From assembly GCA_031266665.1 (NCBI GenBank), contig JAISAO010000058.1, forward strand, positions 1-43,614: 43,614 nucleotides of DNA, read 5' to 3'. Position 1 is the stretch's first letter, and every line of letters starts with the position of its first letter. The translations under genes were made by a program, and so were the position numbers. The DNA is from Propionibacteriaceae bacterium. GTDB lineage: Bacteria; Actinomycetota; Actinomycetes; Propionibacteriales; Propionibacteriaceae. Under the pieces are notes generated by a model that had not been told where the DNA came from, made no database searches, and saw only the letters and a list, made by a program, of their open reading frames with translations. This document shows, piece by piece, positions 1 through 7,642 of this stretch.

Positions 1-2450
1 CGACCGGCGGCCCCCAGACCGCGACGACTGATGTCAAGACCGCTTACAGCTATGAGCCGCGCGGCCTGCTGTCAGCCGTCACCAACCCGTTGGGCGGCGT
101 CACCAGCTACCAGTACGGCTCCGACGGCCAGCTCTGGCGGGAGACCGACCCGGTGGGGAACACCACCGAATACAGCTATGACCTGGCCGGCAACCTGGTC
201 TCGCGCGAGCGCGGCGGCGTCACCACCAGCTATAGCCACGACGCCGCCGGGCAACTGGTGGGGCGGGCCTATTCCAACGACTCAGCACCAGAGACTTTCG
301 CCTACGATTTGGCCGGCCGCCAGACCGCCGCCACTAATCACAGCGGCACCGTCGTCACGAGCTACGATTTGGCCGGCCAAGTCACCAGCGTGACCGACGC
401 CAACGGTCGAACCACCGCTTACAGCTACGACGCCCGCGGCTTGCGCGTCTCCATGACCCTGCCCGACGGCGCGTTGACGACTTACACCTGGGACGCCGAG
501 CGGCGCAACACCGCCATGGGCACGTCGCTGGGGAGAGTGACTTTCGCCTATGACGCCGTCGGGCGCGAGGTCTCCCAAACCCGGCCCAACGGCAACACCG
601 TGCGGACCGCCTGGACGGCGGACGATCAGATCGACCGTCTGACGACGACTCGCGTGGTCTGCAAGAAAGAGAAGGTGCTGTCGGACTTCGACTACTCCTA
701 CGACATTCTGGGTAACGTCGTCGCCTTGAGCCGGACCGTGGGAACGGATAAGACGATCCTGGCTTACAGCTACGACGAATTGGGCCGGCTGACCGCTTCG
801 ACCAACTCCGACAAGCAAGAAGAAGACAATTTGTACGTCTACGACGCGGCCGGAGACCGCGTCGGTTGGACGCACGGGACCGATTTGTCGAAACCGACCA
901 AGTATGTCACCCAGACCAACACTTACGATCTGGCGGGCGAGCTGGTCGAGTCGCTGGATGAGTCCATGCCCAGCTCGACCAGCCGGCAGACGCGGCTGAC
1001 CGTCAACACCTGGCAGTCCGGCGACTTGGTCCGGTCGCAAACCACGGCCGAGCGGTCCACCCTGTCCAAAGGCGCCGTCAAATCCACCCGTTCCCAATGG
1101 AGCGAAGACCGCCGCTTCACCTACGACGCCGAGAGCCGATTAACCTCGGCCACCCAGTGGGGTCTGAAGACCAAGAAAGGCCTGACCCAAGAGATCCAGT
1201 GCGGCCAGGACACCTCGGGTGATTACGGCTGCCCCGTCGGGGTTGACCGGTCGGCCGACCCGCCGGACCACGGTGCCTCTCAGGCGCCCGCCCGCAACAG
1301 CCTGACGCGACAATACGACGCCTTGGGCCGGGCCGTGGCCCAGACCAACGGCGGTCTGGAAACGGTCCGTTGGACCTATGACGGCCTCGACCCGATCTAC
1401 GCCGAGACCACCGTCAAGAAGAAGACGACGGCCACCGAGCTGATCCGGGACGCGGCCGGGCGTCTGCTGGGACAGAACACGCTGGCCTTGAAATTGGACG
1501 GCGATTGGTTCTTGACCGACGCCCTCGGCTCAGTCCACGCCGCCGTCTCCCGCTCCGGCTCCTGCTTGTCAGACAAGACCTGGTACTCCGATTGGGGGGT
1601 CCAGCAGAAGGAGAACGACCTGCTGGTCGGTTACAGCGGCGAGTTGCGCGATCCAACCCAGAACGGCCTGGTCAACTTCTACGCCCGTTCCTACCAGCCG
1701 GAGTACGCCCTGTGGCACCAACCCGACCCCTTCCGGGGACTGCTGGAAATCCCGGGATCGACCCGCGCCTACACCTATGTGCTGCTCAACCCCATCACGA
1801 TGGACGAGTTGTACGGCTACTGGGGCTTCCCATCAATCGTCGGTGCTATCACCTTGGCCGTGATCGGCGCGGTGGCTGTGGCGGCGATTTGCGTCGGCAC
1901 AGCCGGGTTGGGCTGCGTGGCCGCAGTCGCGGCCGGGGCGTTCGTCGGCGGCGCCGTCGGTGGTTACATCGGCGCCCGCGTGGAGGGCGCCAGCAACTCC
2001 AGCGCCATCTTGTTCGGAGTCAAAGCCGGCACGATAGCGGCCGGAGCGGTCCTAACCGGCGGGGCGGCCGGCGTGGGGGCCGCCGGCGCAGGCGGCGCAG
2101 GCTTGGTGGTGGCCGGAGGCGGCGTTGTCGGGACCGGTGCCAGCGTGTCCGCCAGCGGTGCCATGGTCGTGGTCGGTGGCGGTATGATCGCGGCCGGCGG
2201 CCGGGCCGAGGTGGCCTACGCATACGGCGACCCGGGCGACTATGGTGACGGCACGGACAGGCAAAAGAACGGTACGCCGAAATCGCCAAAAGCTCAAAAT
2301 AAGCAAGCTAGAGAAGCCATACAGGCCGCCGAAAGAATACTTAAACGTACTCTCACAAAAAGTGAAAAACAACGGGTACATTGGGCACTCAAACATCAAA
2401 ATATGAGTTTTGATGAAATTGTTAATGTAGTTTTACAAATGTTCAGCTAG
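1..2450 (+). CDS. Rhs/YD-repeat polymorphic toxin, 5' end outside window
   Basis: The reading frame is open from base 3, so the gene starts upstream; about 816 codons are visible. The first ~190 residues carry YD repeats (YDLAGN, YDLAGR, YDARG, YDAVGR) that build the Rhs shell. An RHS-associated core follows at about 1620-1830 (GYSGELRDP, FYARSYQPEYALW, then NPITMDELYG where families usually have DPxG). After the core come a hydrophobic Ala/Gly-rich stretch (about 1835-2220) and a short charged tip of about 60 residues (2265-2450). The tip is AT-richer than the rest, as expected for a swapped toxin module. Rhs proteins deliver C-terminal toxins to neighbouring cells. The tip toxin family is not recognised; a nuclease is possible but not shown. 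Immunity-like genes follow 16 nt downstream. Confidence 0.9.
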   Translation, partial: TGGPQTATTDVKTAYSYEPRGLLSAVTNPLGGVTSYQYGSDGQLWRETDPVGNTTEYSYDLAGNLVSRERGGVTTSYSHDAAGQLVGRAYSNDSAPETFAYDLAGRQTAATNHSGTVVTSYDLAGQVTSVTDANGRTTAYSYDARGLRVSMTLPDGALTTYTWDAERRNTAMGTSLGRVTFAYDAVGREVSQTRPNGNTVRTAWTADDQIDRLTTTRVVCKKEKVLSDFDYSYDILGNVVALSRTVGTDKTILAYSYDELGRLTASTNSDKQEEDNLYVYDAAGDRVGWTHGTDLSKPTKYVTQTNTYDLAGELVESLDESMPSSTSRQTRLTVNTWQSGDLVRSQTTAERSTLSKGAVKSTRSQWSEDRRFTYDAESRLTSATQWGLKTKKGLTQEIQCGQDTSGDYGCPVGVDRSADPPDHGASQAPARNSLTRQYDALGRAVAQTNGGLETVRWTYDGLDPIYAETTVKKKTTATELIRDAAGRLLGQNTLALKLDGDWFLTDALGSVHAAVSRSGSCLSDKTWYSDWGVQQKENDLLVGYSGELRDPTQNGLVNFYARSYQPEYALWHQPDPFRGLLEIPGSTRAYTYVLLNPITMDELYGYWGFPSIVGAITLAVIGAVAVAAICVGTAGLGCVAAVAAGAFVGGAVGGYIGARVEGASNSSAILFGVKAGTIAAGAVLTGGAAGVGAAGAGGAGLVVAGGGVVGTGASVSASGAMVVVGGGMIAAGGRAEVAYAYGDPGDYGDGTDRQKNGTPKSPKAQNKQAREAIQAAERILKRTLTKSEKQRVHWALKHQNMSFDEIVNVVLQMFS

Positions 2451-2466
2451 GGGTAGTGCTAAAGCA

Positions 2467-3480
2467 ATGGATTTAATCGCTGATATTAGTCGTTTCTTCA
2501 CGCCATTGGTGGGGGTCGACGTGTGGGGGTCGGAGTTGGGGTACGGCAGTTTTCTGACGATGAGTTTCGGGCCGCCCCGGGAGGATGAGCCTCGAATGGG
2601 GCAGTATTTTCTGTGGATTTTCTGTTGCTCGTGGCGCATCGAGGAGGGAGATGTTCTGTTGGCGGCTTGCGAGGATGATCGGGAGACGATGGCCTGGGGG
2701 GCCGAGCGGTTGAACGGCGAGCGGGTTGAGAGGGTGACCGTGTATGCCCCATCACTGTCCTTGACCATCGAGTTCAGCGGTGGTTTGAGACTGGAGACTT
2801 TTTCGATCTACAACACGTCAGACTACGAGCATTGGATGTTGTATATGCCTTCGCAGGATGTGTTGACGGCCGGGCCTGGCTCGCTCTGGTCGGTCGAGGC
2901 CGGCGACAAGTCGCCATCCGATGATGATTTACGAGTGATGGCTGTTCCGGTCGGTCTGGCGGAGCCTGAGACGGAAACGGAGGACTCGGTCTCCGACATT
3001 AGTCTCTATTTCACCTCTATGATGGGAGTCAAGGCGTGGGGAGCGGAATTGGGTACTAACGGTTTGTTGGTGGTGAATTTCGGTCTGCCCAACGAGCGAG
3101 ATCCTGAATATGGACAATATAGTTTGTGGATTGATTGCGACTGGAGCGTCGAGGACGGGGCGCTTCTATGGGCGGTCTCGGGGGACGGCGATGAGGGCAG
3201 CGAGGAATATGGCTACGAGAGCGGTGACAAAGAGGCGCTGGCACGCGCTGTTGAAATATTGAACGGCAAGCCGATCAAGGGGGTGGCCGTACATGCTCCT
3301 TCGTTGTCTTTGACCATTGACTTCGGCGGCGGGCTGCGGCTTAAGACTTTTTCGATCCGCACGCTCGAGCATAATCATTGGTGGTTGTACATGCCTGGGG
3401 CTAAGGTGCTGCGGGCCGGTCCCGGATCGTCTTGGTCCGTTGTCGATGAGCGTGAATTTACCGCCGAGAGCGGCGCATGA
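2467..3480 (+). CDS. Tandem-repeat immunity-like protein
   Basis: The 337-residue protein consists of two homologous ~150-residue halves. Both halves read roughly [D]IS-x-FT--GV-[AD]WG-ELG, then FG-P, GQY-LWI, a central APSLSLTI[ED]F-GGLRL-TFSI block, HW-LYMP, and AGPGS-WSV at the end. The second half begins near residue 175. There is no signal peptide or membrane segment, so it should be cytoplasmic. It starts 16 nt after the Rhs toxin stop, behind a weak G-rich ribosome site. That position and the acidic, soluble, repeated fold are what is expected of an immunity protein that neutralises the toxin tip. Its family name was not recognised, and the immunity role is inferred from context only. 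Confidence 0.7.
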   Translation: MDLIADISRFFTPLVGVDVWGSELGYGSFLTMSFGPPREDEPRMGQYFLWIFCCSWRIEEGDVLLAACEDDRETMAWGAERLNGERVERVTVYAPSLSLTIEFSGGLRLETFSIYNTSDYEHWMLYMPSQDVLTAGPGSLWSVEAGDKSPSDDDLRVMAVPVGLAEPETETEDSVSDISLYFTSMMGVKAWGAELGTNGLLVVNFGLPNERDPEYGQYSLWIDCDWSVEDGALLWAVSGDGDEGSEEYGYESGDKEALARAVEILNGKPIKGVAVHAPSLSLTIDFGGGLRLKTFSIRTLEHNHWWLYMPGAKVLRAGPGSSWSVVDEREFTAESGA

Positions 3481-3509
3481 CGCCGCCGGCCGTGGCCGAG
3501 GGGGTGTGA

Positions 3510-4730
3510 GTGCTCACCGTTGAGGCCGAGTTCCGGTTGGAGGCCGGCGACTTGGATTTCGCTCAGGTGACGCGCCTGGTCGGGGTGGAGCCGTCTCACA
3601 CTTGTCGAGCGGGTCAGCGGCGCGACGGAGAACCGGTGATGGTGGACCGTTGGACTTTGGCGGTGGCGGGGGAGCCGGTTTGGCCGGGGTTCTCCAGCGG
3701 TGACCCGGAGGTGATGGATCAGTTGGGCGTTTTGTGGCGGCGGTTGGAGGGGCCGGCGGTCGCTATCGCTGACTTCTGCCACCGGTCCGGCGCCCGGGCG
3801 TCGTTCCATGTGACGGCGGATTCGACCACGGAGGATCGGCCGTTGATGTGGCTGCCGCCCGATTTCTGCGCCTTCCTGGCCCGATTGGGGGTTGAGGTTG
3901 AGTTTGTGTTGCGGACGAGGCCGGGTTTGGAGCCGCCAGAAGATGAGGATTGTCCGCCGGCCCCGAAGCCGCTCGCCGGGGCGGCTGATTTGGTGCGTCT
4001 GAGCGATGCCCAGGCTGATCGGGTGGTCAGAACGGCCAGGCCAGACACTCGTAAGCGTTCCGCTCCCCAACTCGGGCCGGTCAGACAAACCGACACGGTC
4101 ACGGTGATGGCTGGCCGAACGACGACGGACGACTCAGAATATGAGGACAGGGCGGCTTTGCACAGGGTGCTGGCGGGACGTCTGGGGACTCTTGAGACCG
4201 GGATAACGGCCTGGGGGGCCATGCTCGGAGAGGTGGACGGGTCGGAGTATTTGTACGGCGATCCGGCGGGGCGGTTCGGCCATGTGGTGTCCGACTGTGG
4301 CCCTTATGTGGCGGTCGCTGTCGGTGCCTCTAAATTGGGTCTCGATATCGAGTTGTCGGGAAGGGCGTTCCCGCCCGGTCTGGTGGGACAGCTAGCCGTC
4401 GGCGAGCGGGCTTATATCCAGAGCGCTCAGAGTCGAGTCACGGGATCGGTCATCCCAGCGACCGCAGGGGACGGGACGTGGGCGGCGCTGGTGCCCGAGG
4501 CGAACCGGCTGGCTTGGGAGGTGCGGGCCAAGAAACAGGCTTACCTGATTTGGCTGGGCGAGTGGCCGGCGGGCGGGATGGACAGTTTCGATGTCACCAG
4601 GCCAGACCGACTGGAGGTGCGGTTTTGGCCTTTGTCTTGGGACGAGGCCCCTGATCTGATCGGCTGGCTGTGCCTGGGCGACGCTGGTGTGACTCGGGTC
4701 GACTCTAGTTGGGCGGGGGAGGACGTATGA
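3510..4730 (+). CDS. DUF4279-like domain fused to a degenerate phosphopantetheinyl-transferase-like domain
   Basis: GTG start; 406 residues. Residues 1-135 (VEAEFRLEAGDLDF, LGVEPSHT, near-C-terminal GVEVEF) look like DUF4279, and the next gene encodes a paralogue of this domain. A Pro-rich linker follows. Residues ~215-385 resemble the Sfp/AcpS group: an H-x-SDCGPYVAVAV stretch, then G277-L-D279-I-E281 (the GxDIE metal motif), then K342-Q343-A-Y-L-I347, which aligns with the W-x-x-K-E-[AS]-x-x-K motif. The catalytic Glu is Gln and the final Lys is Ile, so activity is doubtful. It may be a binding or immunity fold rather than an enzyme. The stop overlaps the next start (ATGA). The DUF4279 assignment is moderately sure; the transferase likeness is from motifs alone. 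Confidence 0.65.
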   Translation: MLTVEAEFRLEAGDLDFAQVTRLVGVEPSHTCRAGQRRDGEPVMVDRWTLAVAGEPVWPGFSSGDPEVMDQLGVLWRRLEGPAVAIADFCHRSGARASFHVTADSTTEDRPLMWLPPDFCAFLARLGVEVEFVLRTRPGLEPPEDEDCPPAPKPLAGAADLVRLSDAQADRVVRTARPDTRKRSAPQLGPVRQTDTVTVMAGRTTTDDSEYEDRAALHRVLAGRLGTLETGITAWGAMLGEVDGSEYLYGDPAGRFGHVVSDCGPYVAVAVGASKLGLDIELSGRAFPPGLVGQLAVGERAYIQSAQSRVTGSVIPATAGDGTWAALVPEANRLAWEVRAKKQAYLIWLGEWPAGGMDSFDVTRPDRLEVRFWPLSWDEAPDLIGWLCLGDAGVTRVDSSWAGEDV

Positions 4731-5194
4731 TCAAAACGGTGGCCACGTTCCGCTTATTGGGTGATCTGATCGATTTCGCCGAGTTCGAGGCGTTGACCGG
4801 TTTGACGTCCACCGAGACGCTGCCCCGGGCCGGCCGACTGCCCCGGCGGCCCATCATGTGGAACGCTTGGCATTTGGCCACCGCCGCCGAGCTGAGCGGT
4901 TACGACGGTCGTCCCCCCGGTGACATCCGGCGGCCGTTGGGATGGCTGGCGGACCGATTGGAGGCCCCGGCCGATCTAATCCGCCGCTATGGCGCGGACC
5001 ATGGTCTGAAGACTGTCATAGAGGTTTGGATCGAGTCCTCGGACGGGACGTTGCCGCGATTGGTGATCACGCCCCGCTGCGCCGACTTGGCCGCCCGGTT
5101 GGAGGCGGGCATCGACTTCAGCCTCTACCTGTGGATGGGCCAAGAGTGGGCGGAAGAGCTACCGGCTCGCCTGGGCACACCGATATACGAATAG
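4727..5194 (+). CDS. DUF4279-like protein, putative immunity protein
   Basis: 155 residues. The ATG at 4727 overlaps the previous stop as ATGA and is preceded by a GGGGGAGGA ribosome site, so it is preferred over the in-frame TTG at 4709. The protein (TVATFRLLGDLIDFAEF, LTGLTSTET, RPLGWLADRLEAP, AGIDFSLYLW) is a paralogue of the N-terminal domain of the gene before it. It is soluble, with no signal or membrane segment. DUF4279 proteins are often found next to polymorphic toxins; as the last gene of the Rhs cluster, translationally coupled to its partner, it is probably an immunity or accessory factor. No catalytic motif was seen. Confidence 0.7.
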   Translation: MIKTVATFRLLGDLIDFAEFEALTGLTSTETLPRAGRLPRRPIMWNAWHLATAAELSGYDGRPPGDIRRPLGWLADRLEAPADLIRRYGADHGLKTVIEVWIESSDGTLPRLVITPRCADLAARLEAGIDFSLYLWMGQEWAEELPARLGTPIYE

Positions 5195-5250
5195 TTTATA
5201 TAGCCAAAACGATAATTTTTATCTTCTGGCAAAGGTGGCCGGGTGTATGC

Positions 5251-5310
5251 CATTGAGATGTTAGATAGAACTCCGTTGAAATGTTAAGTAGAGCCCCGCT
5301 GGAACGGTAG
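5251..5310 (+). repeat. 23-bp tandem repeat cluster A (about 2.6 copies)
   Basis: Units start at 5251, 5274 and 5297 with a 23-bp period. Copy 1 begins cattgagatgttagatag, copy 2 begins cgttgaaatgttaagtag, and the last copy is partial and diverged. They share the unit seen in cluster B at 5635-5695 and are the more decayed set. There is no ORF or CRISPR-like spacer pattern. Confidence 0.8.
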
Positions 5311-5321
5311 ACGCGGGCGGC

Positions 5322-5350
5322 GACACGCTGGTGCCGTGTCATTGTCTTTA
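5322..5350 (+). terminator. Possible weak terminator hairpin
   Basis: A 6-bp stem (gacacg/cgtgtc, 5322-5327 with 5335-5340) with a 7-nt loop is followed by a T-containing run (attgtcttta). It could end transcription of the Rhs-immunity cluster. The stem is short. Confidence 0.3.
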
Positions 5351-5376
5351 CTGTAGATAAATTTTTTATAGACTGG

Positions 5377-5400
5377 CCGTGATCCCAGTCGGGATCACGG
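5377..5400. repeat. Perfect inverted repeat, 10-bp arms, 4-nt loop
   Basis: Arms ccgtgatccc (5377-5386) and gggatcacgg (5391-5400) flank agtc. No T-run follows on either strand, so it is not an obvious terminator. It marks the left edge of the malQ-like fragment. Confidence 0.8.
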
Positions 5401-5634
5401 GAGAAAGCGGGGATCCGGTGCTGTGGTTCGAGTACACCGATGACGGCCGGGTCAAGCCGCCCCAGGACTGGCGCCAGCCCTGTCTGGGGTCGGTCACCAC
5501 CCACGACCTGCCGCCGACGGCCGGCTGCCTGGCCCACGACCACGTCTCCCTGCGCCACTCGCTCAGCCTGCTGACCGAGTCGCTGGCCGACGAGATCGCC
5601 AAAGGCGTGGCGGCGTTGGTCCAACTGCTCACTT
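5377..5634 (+). pseudogene. malQ: Internal fragment of 4-alpha-glucanotransferase (malQ remnant)
   Basis: The plus-strand frame opened by the GTG at 5379 encodes about 75 residues resembling the C-terminal part of actinobacterial amylomaltase: VLWFEYTDDGRVKPP, then W-R, then VTTHDLPPTAG, followed by a leucine-rich helix (SLSLLTESLADE). Family members are roughly 500-700 residues, and the catalytic N-terminal two thirds are absent. Similarity fades before the frame runs into repeat cluster B. The fragment starts at a perfect hairpin (ccgtgatccc/gggatcacgg, 5377-5400) and lies between the two 23-bp repeat clusters, so it looks like a rearrangement scar. A functional malQ, if present, must be elsewhere. 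Confidence 0.6.
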
Positions 5635-5695
5635 CGTTGAGATGGTAGGTAGAACCTCGTTGAGATGGTAGATAGAACTCCGTTGAGATGGTAGG
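5635..5695 (+). repeat. 23-bp tandem repeat cluster B (2.65 copies), upstream of the AAA ATPase
   Basis: Units at 5635-5657, 5658-5680 and 5681-5695 start with the identical core cgttgagatggtag; units 1 and 2 then differ only slightly ([ag]tagaac[ct][tc]). The last copy ends 8 nt before the GTG at 5704, so the repeat occupies the promoter/leader of that gene. It could act as a regulator-binding iteron or be a recombination footprint. Confidence 0.85.
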
Positions 5696-5703
5696 TTCGG
5701 GTC

Positions 5704-6981
5704 GTGGCATACCGGCGCCGCGTCCTGGACGACGCCCTCGACGAGCTTTTCCCGCACCTGGCGGCCATCGCGGTCGAGGGCGCCAAGGGCGTGGGCAAGA
5801 CAGCCACCGCCAGCCAACGGGCGGCCACAGTCTTGGACCTGACGGATCCGAGCCAGCGGCGCAGCCTGGCCGACAACCACAACCTCGTCGTCCAACTCCG
5901 CCCGCCCGTGCTGGTGGACGAGTGGCAGTTGGAGCCCAGCGTGTGGGACCGTGTTCGCAAGGCGGTGGACGACGACGCCACGGGCGGGCGCTTCCTGCTG
6001 ACGGGTTCCGCCTCGCCCGGCCGGGGAGTGCGCGTCCATTCGGGCGCGGGCCGCATCGTCTCCTTCAAATTGCGGCCGATGTCGCTGGTCGAACGCGGGC
6101 TGGCCTCACCGACGGTCTCGTTGCGCGCGCTGTTGACGGGCGACCGGCCGCCGGTCGAGGGTGCGACCGAGGTCGACCTGCCTCACTATGTGGACGAGAT
6201 TCTGCGGTCCGGCTTCCCGGCCATTCGCGAGCTGCCGCCGTCGGCGCGCGCAGTCCAACTCGACGGCTACATCGCCCGAATTGTCGAGCGGGAGCTGCCG
6301 GAGAACGCTGTCACAGTGAGGCGGCCGGCGGCGCTGCGACGTTGGTTGGCCGCTTACGCGGCGGCCACGTCCGGCAACGCGACTTACTCCGCCATCCTCG
6401 ACGCCGCCACGCCGGGCGAGTCCGACAAGCCCGCCCGTCAGACGGTGACCGGCTACCGGGAGCAGTTGACGCGACTGTTCGTCCTGGACCCGGTCGAGGC
6501 CTGGATACCGGCCTTCGCGCCCTTGACCAGGCTGACCAAAACCCCGCAGCACCATCTGGTCGATCCGGCGCTGGCCGCCCGCCTGGTCGGCGTCGGCTTA
6601 GACGGGCTGTTGCGCGGCCAGGGGCGGCGCACGACGCCCAGGGATGACACCAAGACCTGGTTGGGGGCGCTGTTCGAATCGCTGGCCGTCCAGTCCGTCC
6701 GGGTCTACGCCCAGGCGGCGAGCGCCACGGTCGGTCATCTACGTACCCAGAACACCGACCAGGAGGTCGACATCATCGTTGAGGGGGTGGACCGGCGGGT
6801 GGTGGCCATGGAGGTGAAGCTGTCGGCCGCTCCGACGGGCCACGACCTCCGAGGCCTGAATTGGCTGCGCGACCGAATCGGCGACCAGGTGGCCGACCGG
6901 GTGTGTCTCACCACCGGCCCCCACGCCTACCGCCGCGACGACGGCGTGGCCGTCGTTCCGCTCGCCCTTCTGGGGCCGTAG
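5704..6981 (+). CDS. AAA+ ATPase, DUF4143 type
   Basis: GTG start; 425 residues. The N-terminal AAA domain has a Walker A at G26-AKGVGK-T33, Walker B LVDEWQ (residues 70-75), and a sensor-1-like FLLTGS. A DUF4143-type C-terminal half ends in a nuclease-like core: D-QEVDIIVE, then AMEVK (an E-x-K shape), as in the restriction-endonuclease fold often described for this group. The family is widespread, patchily distributed and of uncertain function, sometimes suggested to act in defence or as a toxin-antitoxin-like element. It sits alone between a repeat scar and the convergent pnc operon. The start follows repeat cluster B directly and lacks a clear ribosome site. Confidence 0.85.
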   Translation: MAYRRRVLDDALDELFPHLAAIAVEGAKGVGKTATASQRAATVLDLTDPSQRRSLADNHNLVVQLRPPVLVDEWQLEPSVWDRVRKAVDDDATGGRFLLTGSASPGRGVRVHSGAGRIVSFKLRPMSLVERGLASPTVSLRALLTGDRPPVEGATEVDLPHYVDEILRSGFPAIRELPPSARAVQLDGYIARIVERELPENAVTVRRPAALRRWLAAYAAATSGNATYSAILDAATPGESDKPARQTVTGYREQLTRLFVLDPVEAWIPAFAPLTRLTKTPQHHLVDPALAARLVGVGLDGLLRGQGRRTTPRDDTKTWLGALFESLAVQSVRVYAQAASATVGHLRTQNTDQEVDIIVEGVDRRVVAMEVKLSAAPTGHDLRGLNWLRDRIGDQVADRVCLTTGPHAYRRDDGVAVVPLALLGP

Positions 6982-7020
6982 GGCCGTTGGCCGTTGGGCA
7001 CGCCGTCCGAGGACGAACGG

Positions 7021-7575
7021 TCAGGCCACCACCACGCCGACGGCCTCCAACTCGGCCGTCACCTGGGGCAGGTTGGCGGGGGAGACGGCCGCCGTCAAGC
7101 CGGTCAGCACCCGGGTCTGGTAGCCCAGGCGGGCGGCGTCCAAGGCGGTGGCCTTGACACAGTGGTCCGTCGCCAGACCGACGACGTCGACCGTCGTGAT
7201 CTGGTGACGGGCCAAGAACTCGTCCAGGCTGAGGCCGTCGGCGTTATAGCCCTCGAAGCCGGAGTAGGCCGCCGAGTAATGACCCTTGTCGAAGACGGCC
7301 TCCGGGTCGGGCGGCTCCAGCTGGGAGTGGAAGTCTTGCCCCGGTGTGCCGACGACACAATGCGGCGGCCAGGAGTCGATGTAGTCGGGGCTGGCGGAGA
7401 AGTGGTCGCCGGGGTCGATGTGGGCGTCCCGGGTGGCTGTCACCAGGGCCTCGCCCGCACTCTGGCGCAGCCATTGGGAGATCGCCCGGGCGACCGCCGC
7501 GCCGCCGGCCACGGCCAGGGCGCCGCCCTCGCAGAAGTCGTTCTGGACATCGACCACGATGATTGCACGGGCCAT
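7021..7575 (-). CDS. pncA: Nicotinamidase
   Basis: Hydrolyses nicotinamide to nicotinate and ammonia for NAD salvage. The ATG at 7575 has an AAGGAGAG site just upstream and begins at the conserved strand, so it is preferred over the longer frame from 7605; this gives 184 residues. The catalytic triad is D9 (VVDVQNDF), K97 (FDKGHYS) and C139 (GLATDHCVKAT). Metal ligands are D50, H52 and H58 in DAHIDPGDHFS. It lies 67 nt downstream of pncB on the same strand, so the two consecutive enzymes of the pathway are probably co-transcribed. Length and motifs are normal for the family. Confidence 0.95.
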   Translation of the reverse strand: MARAIIVVDVQNDFCEGGALAVAGGAAVARAISQWLRQSAGEALVTATRDAHIDPGDHFSASPDYIDSWPPHCVVGTPGQDFHSQLEPPDPEAVFDKGHYSAAYSGFEGYNADGLSLDEFLARHQITTVDVVGLATDHCVKATALDAARLGYQTRVLTGLTAAVSPANLPQVTAELEAVGVVVA

Positions 7576-7642
7576 GATCCTCTCCTTAATCTGCTCGAGT
7601 TCCATCGGCTCAAGTTTGCGCGGCGTCGTGTTCGGGGCGGGC

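Noticed and set aside
4709..4726. TTG start of the last DUF4279 gene at 4709
   Set aside because: The ATG at 4727 has the ribosome site and the ATGA overlap.
5251..5700. CRISPR array
   Set aside because: Repeats are tandem without spacers, and there are no cas genes.
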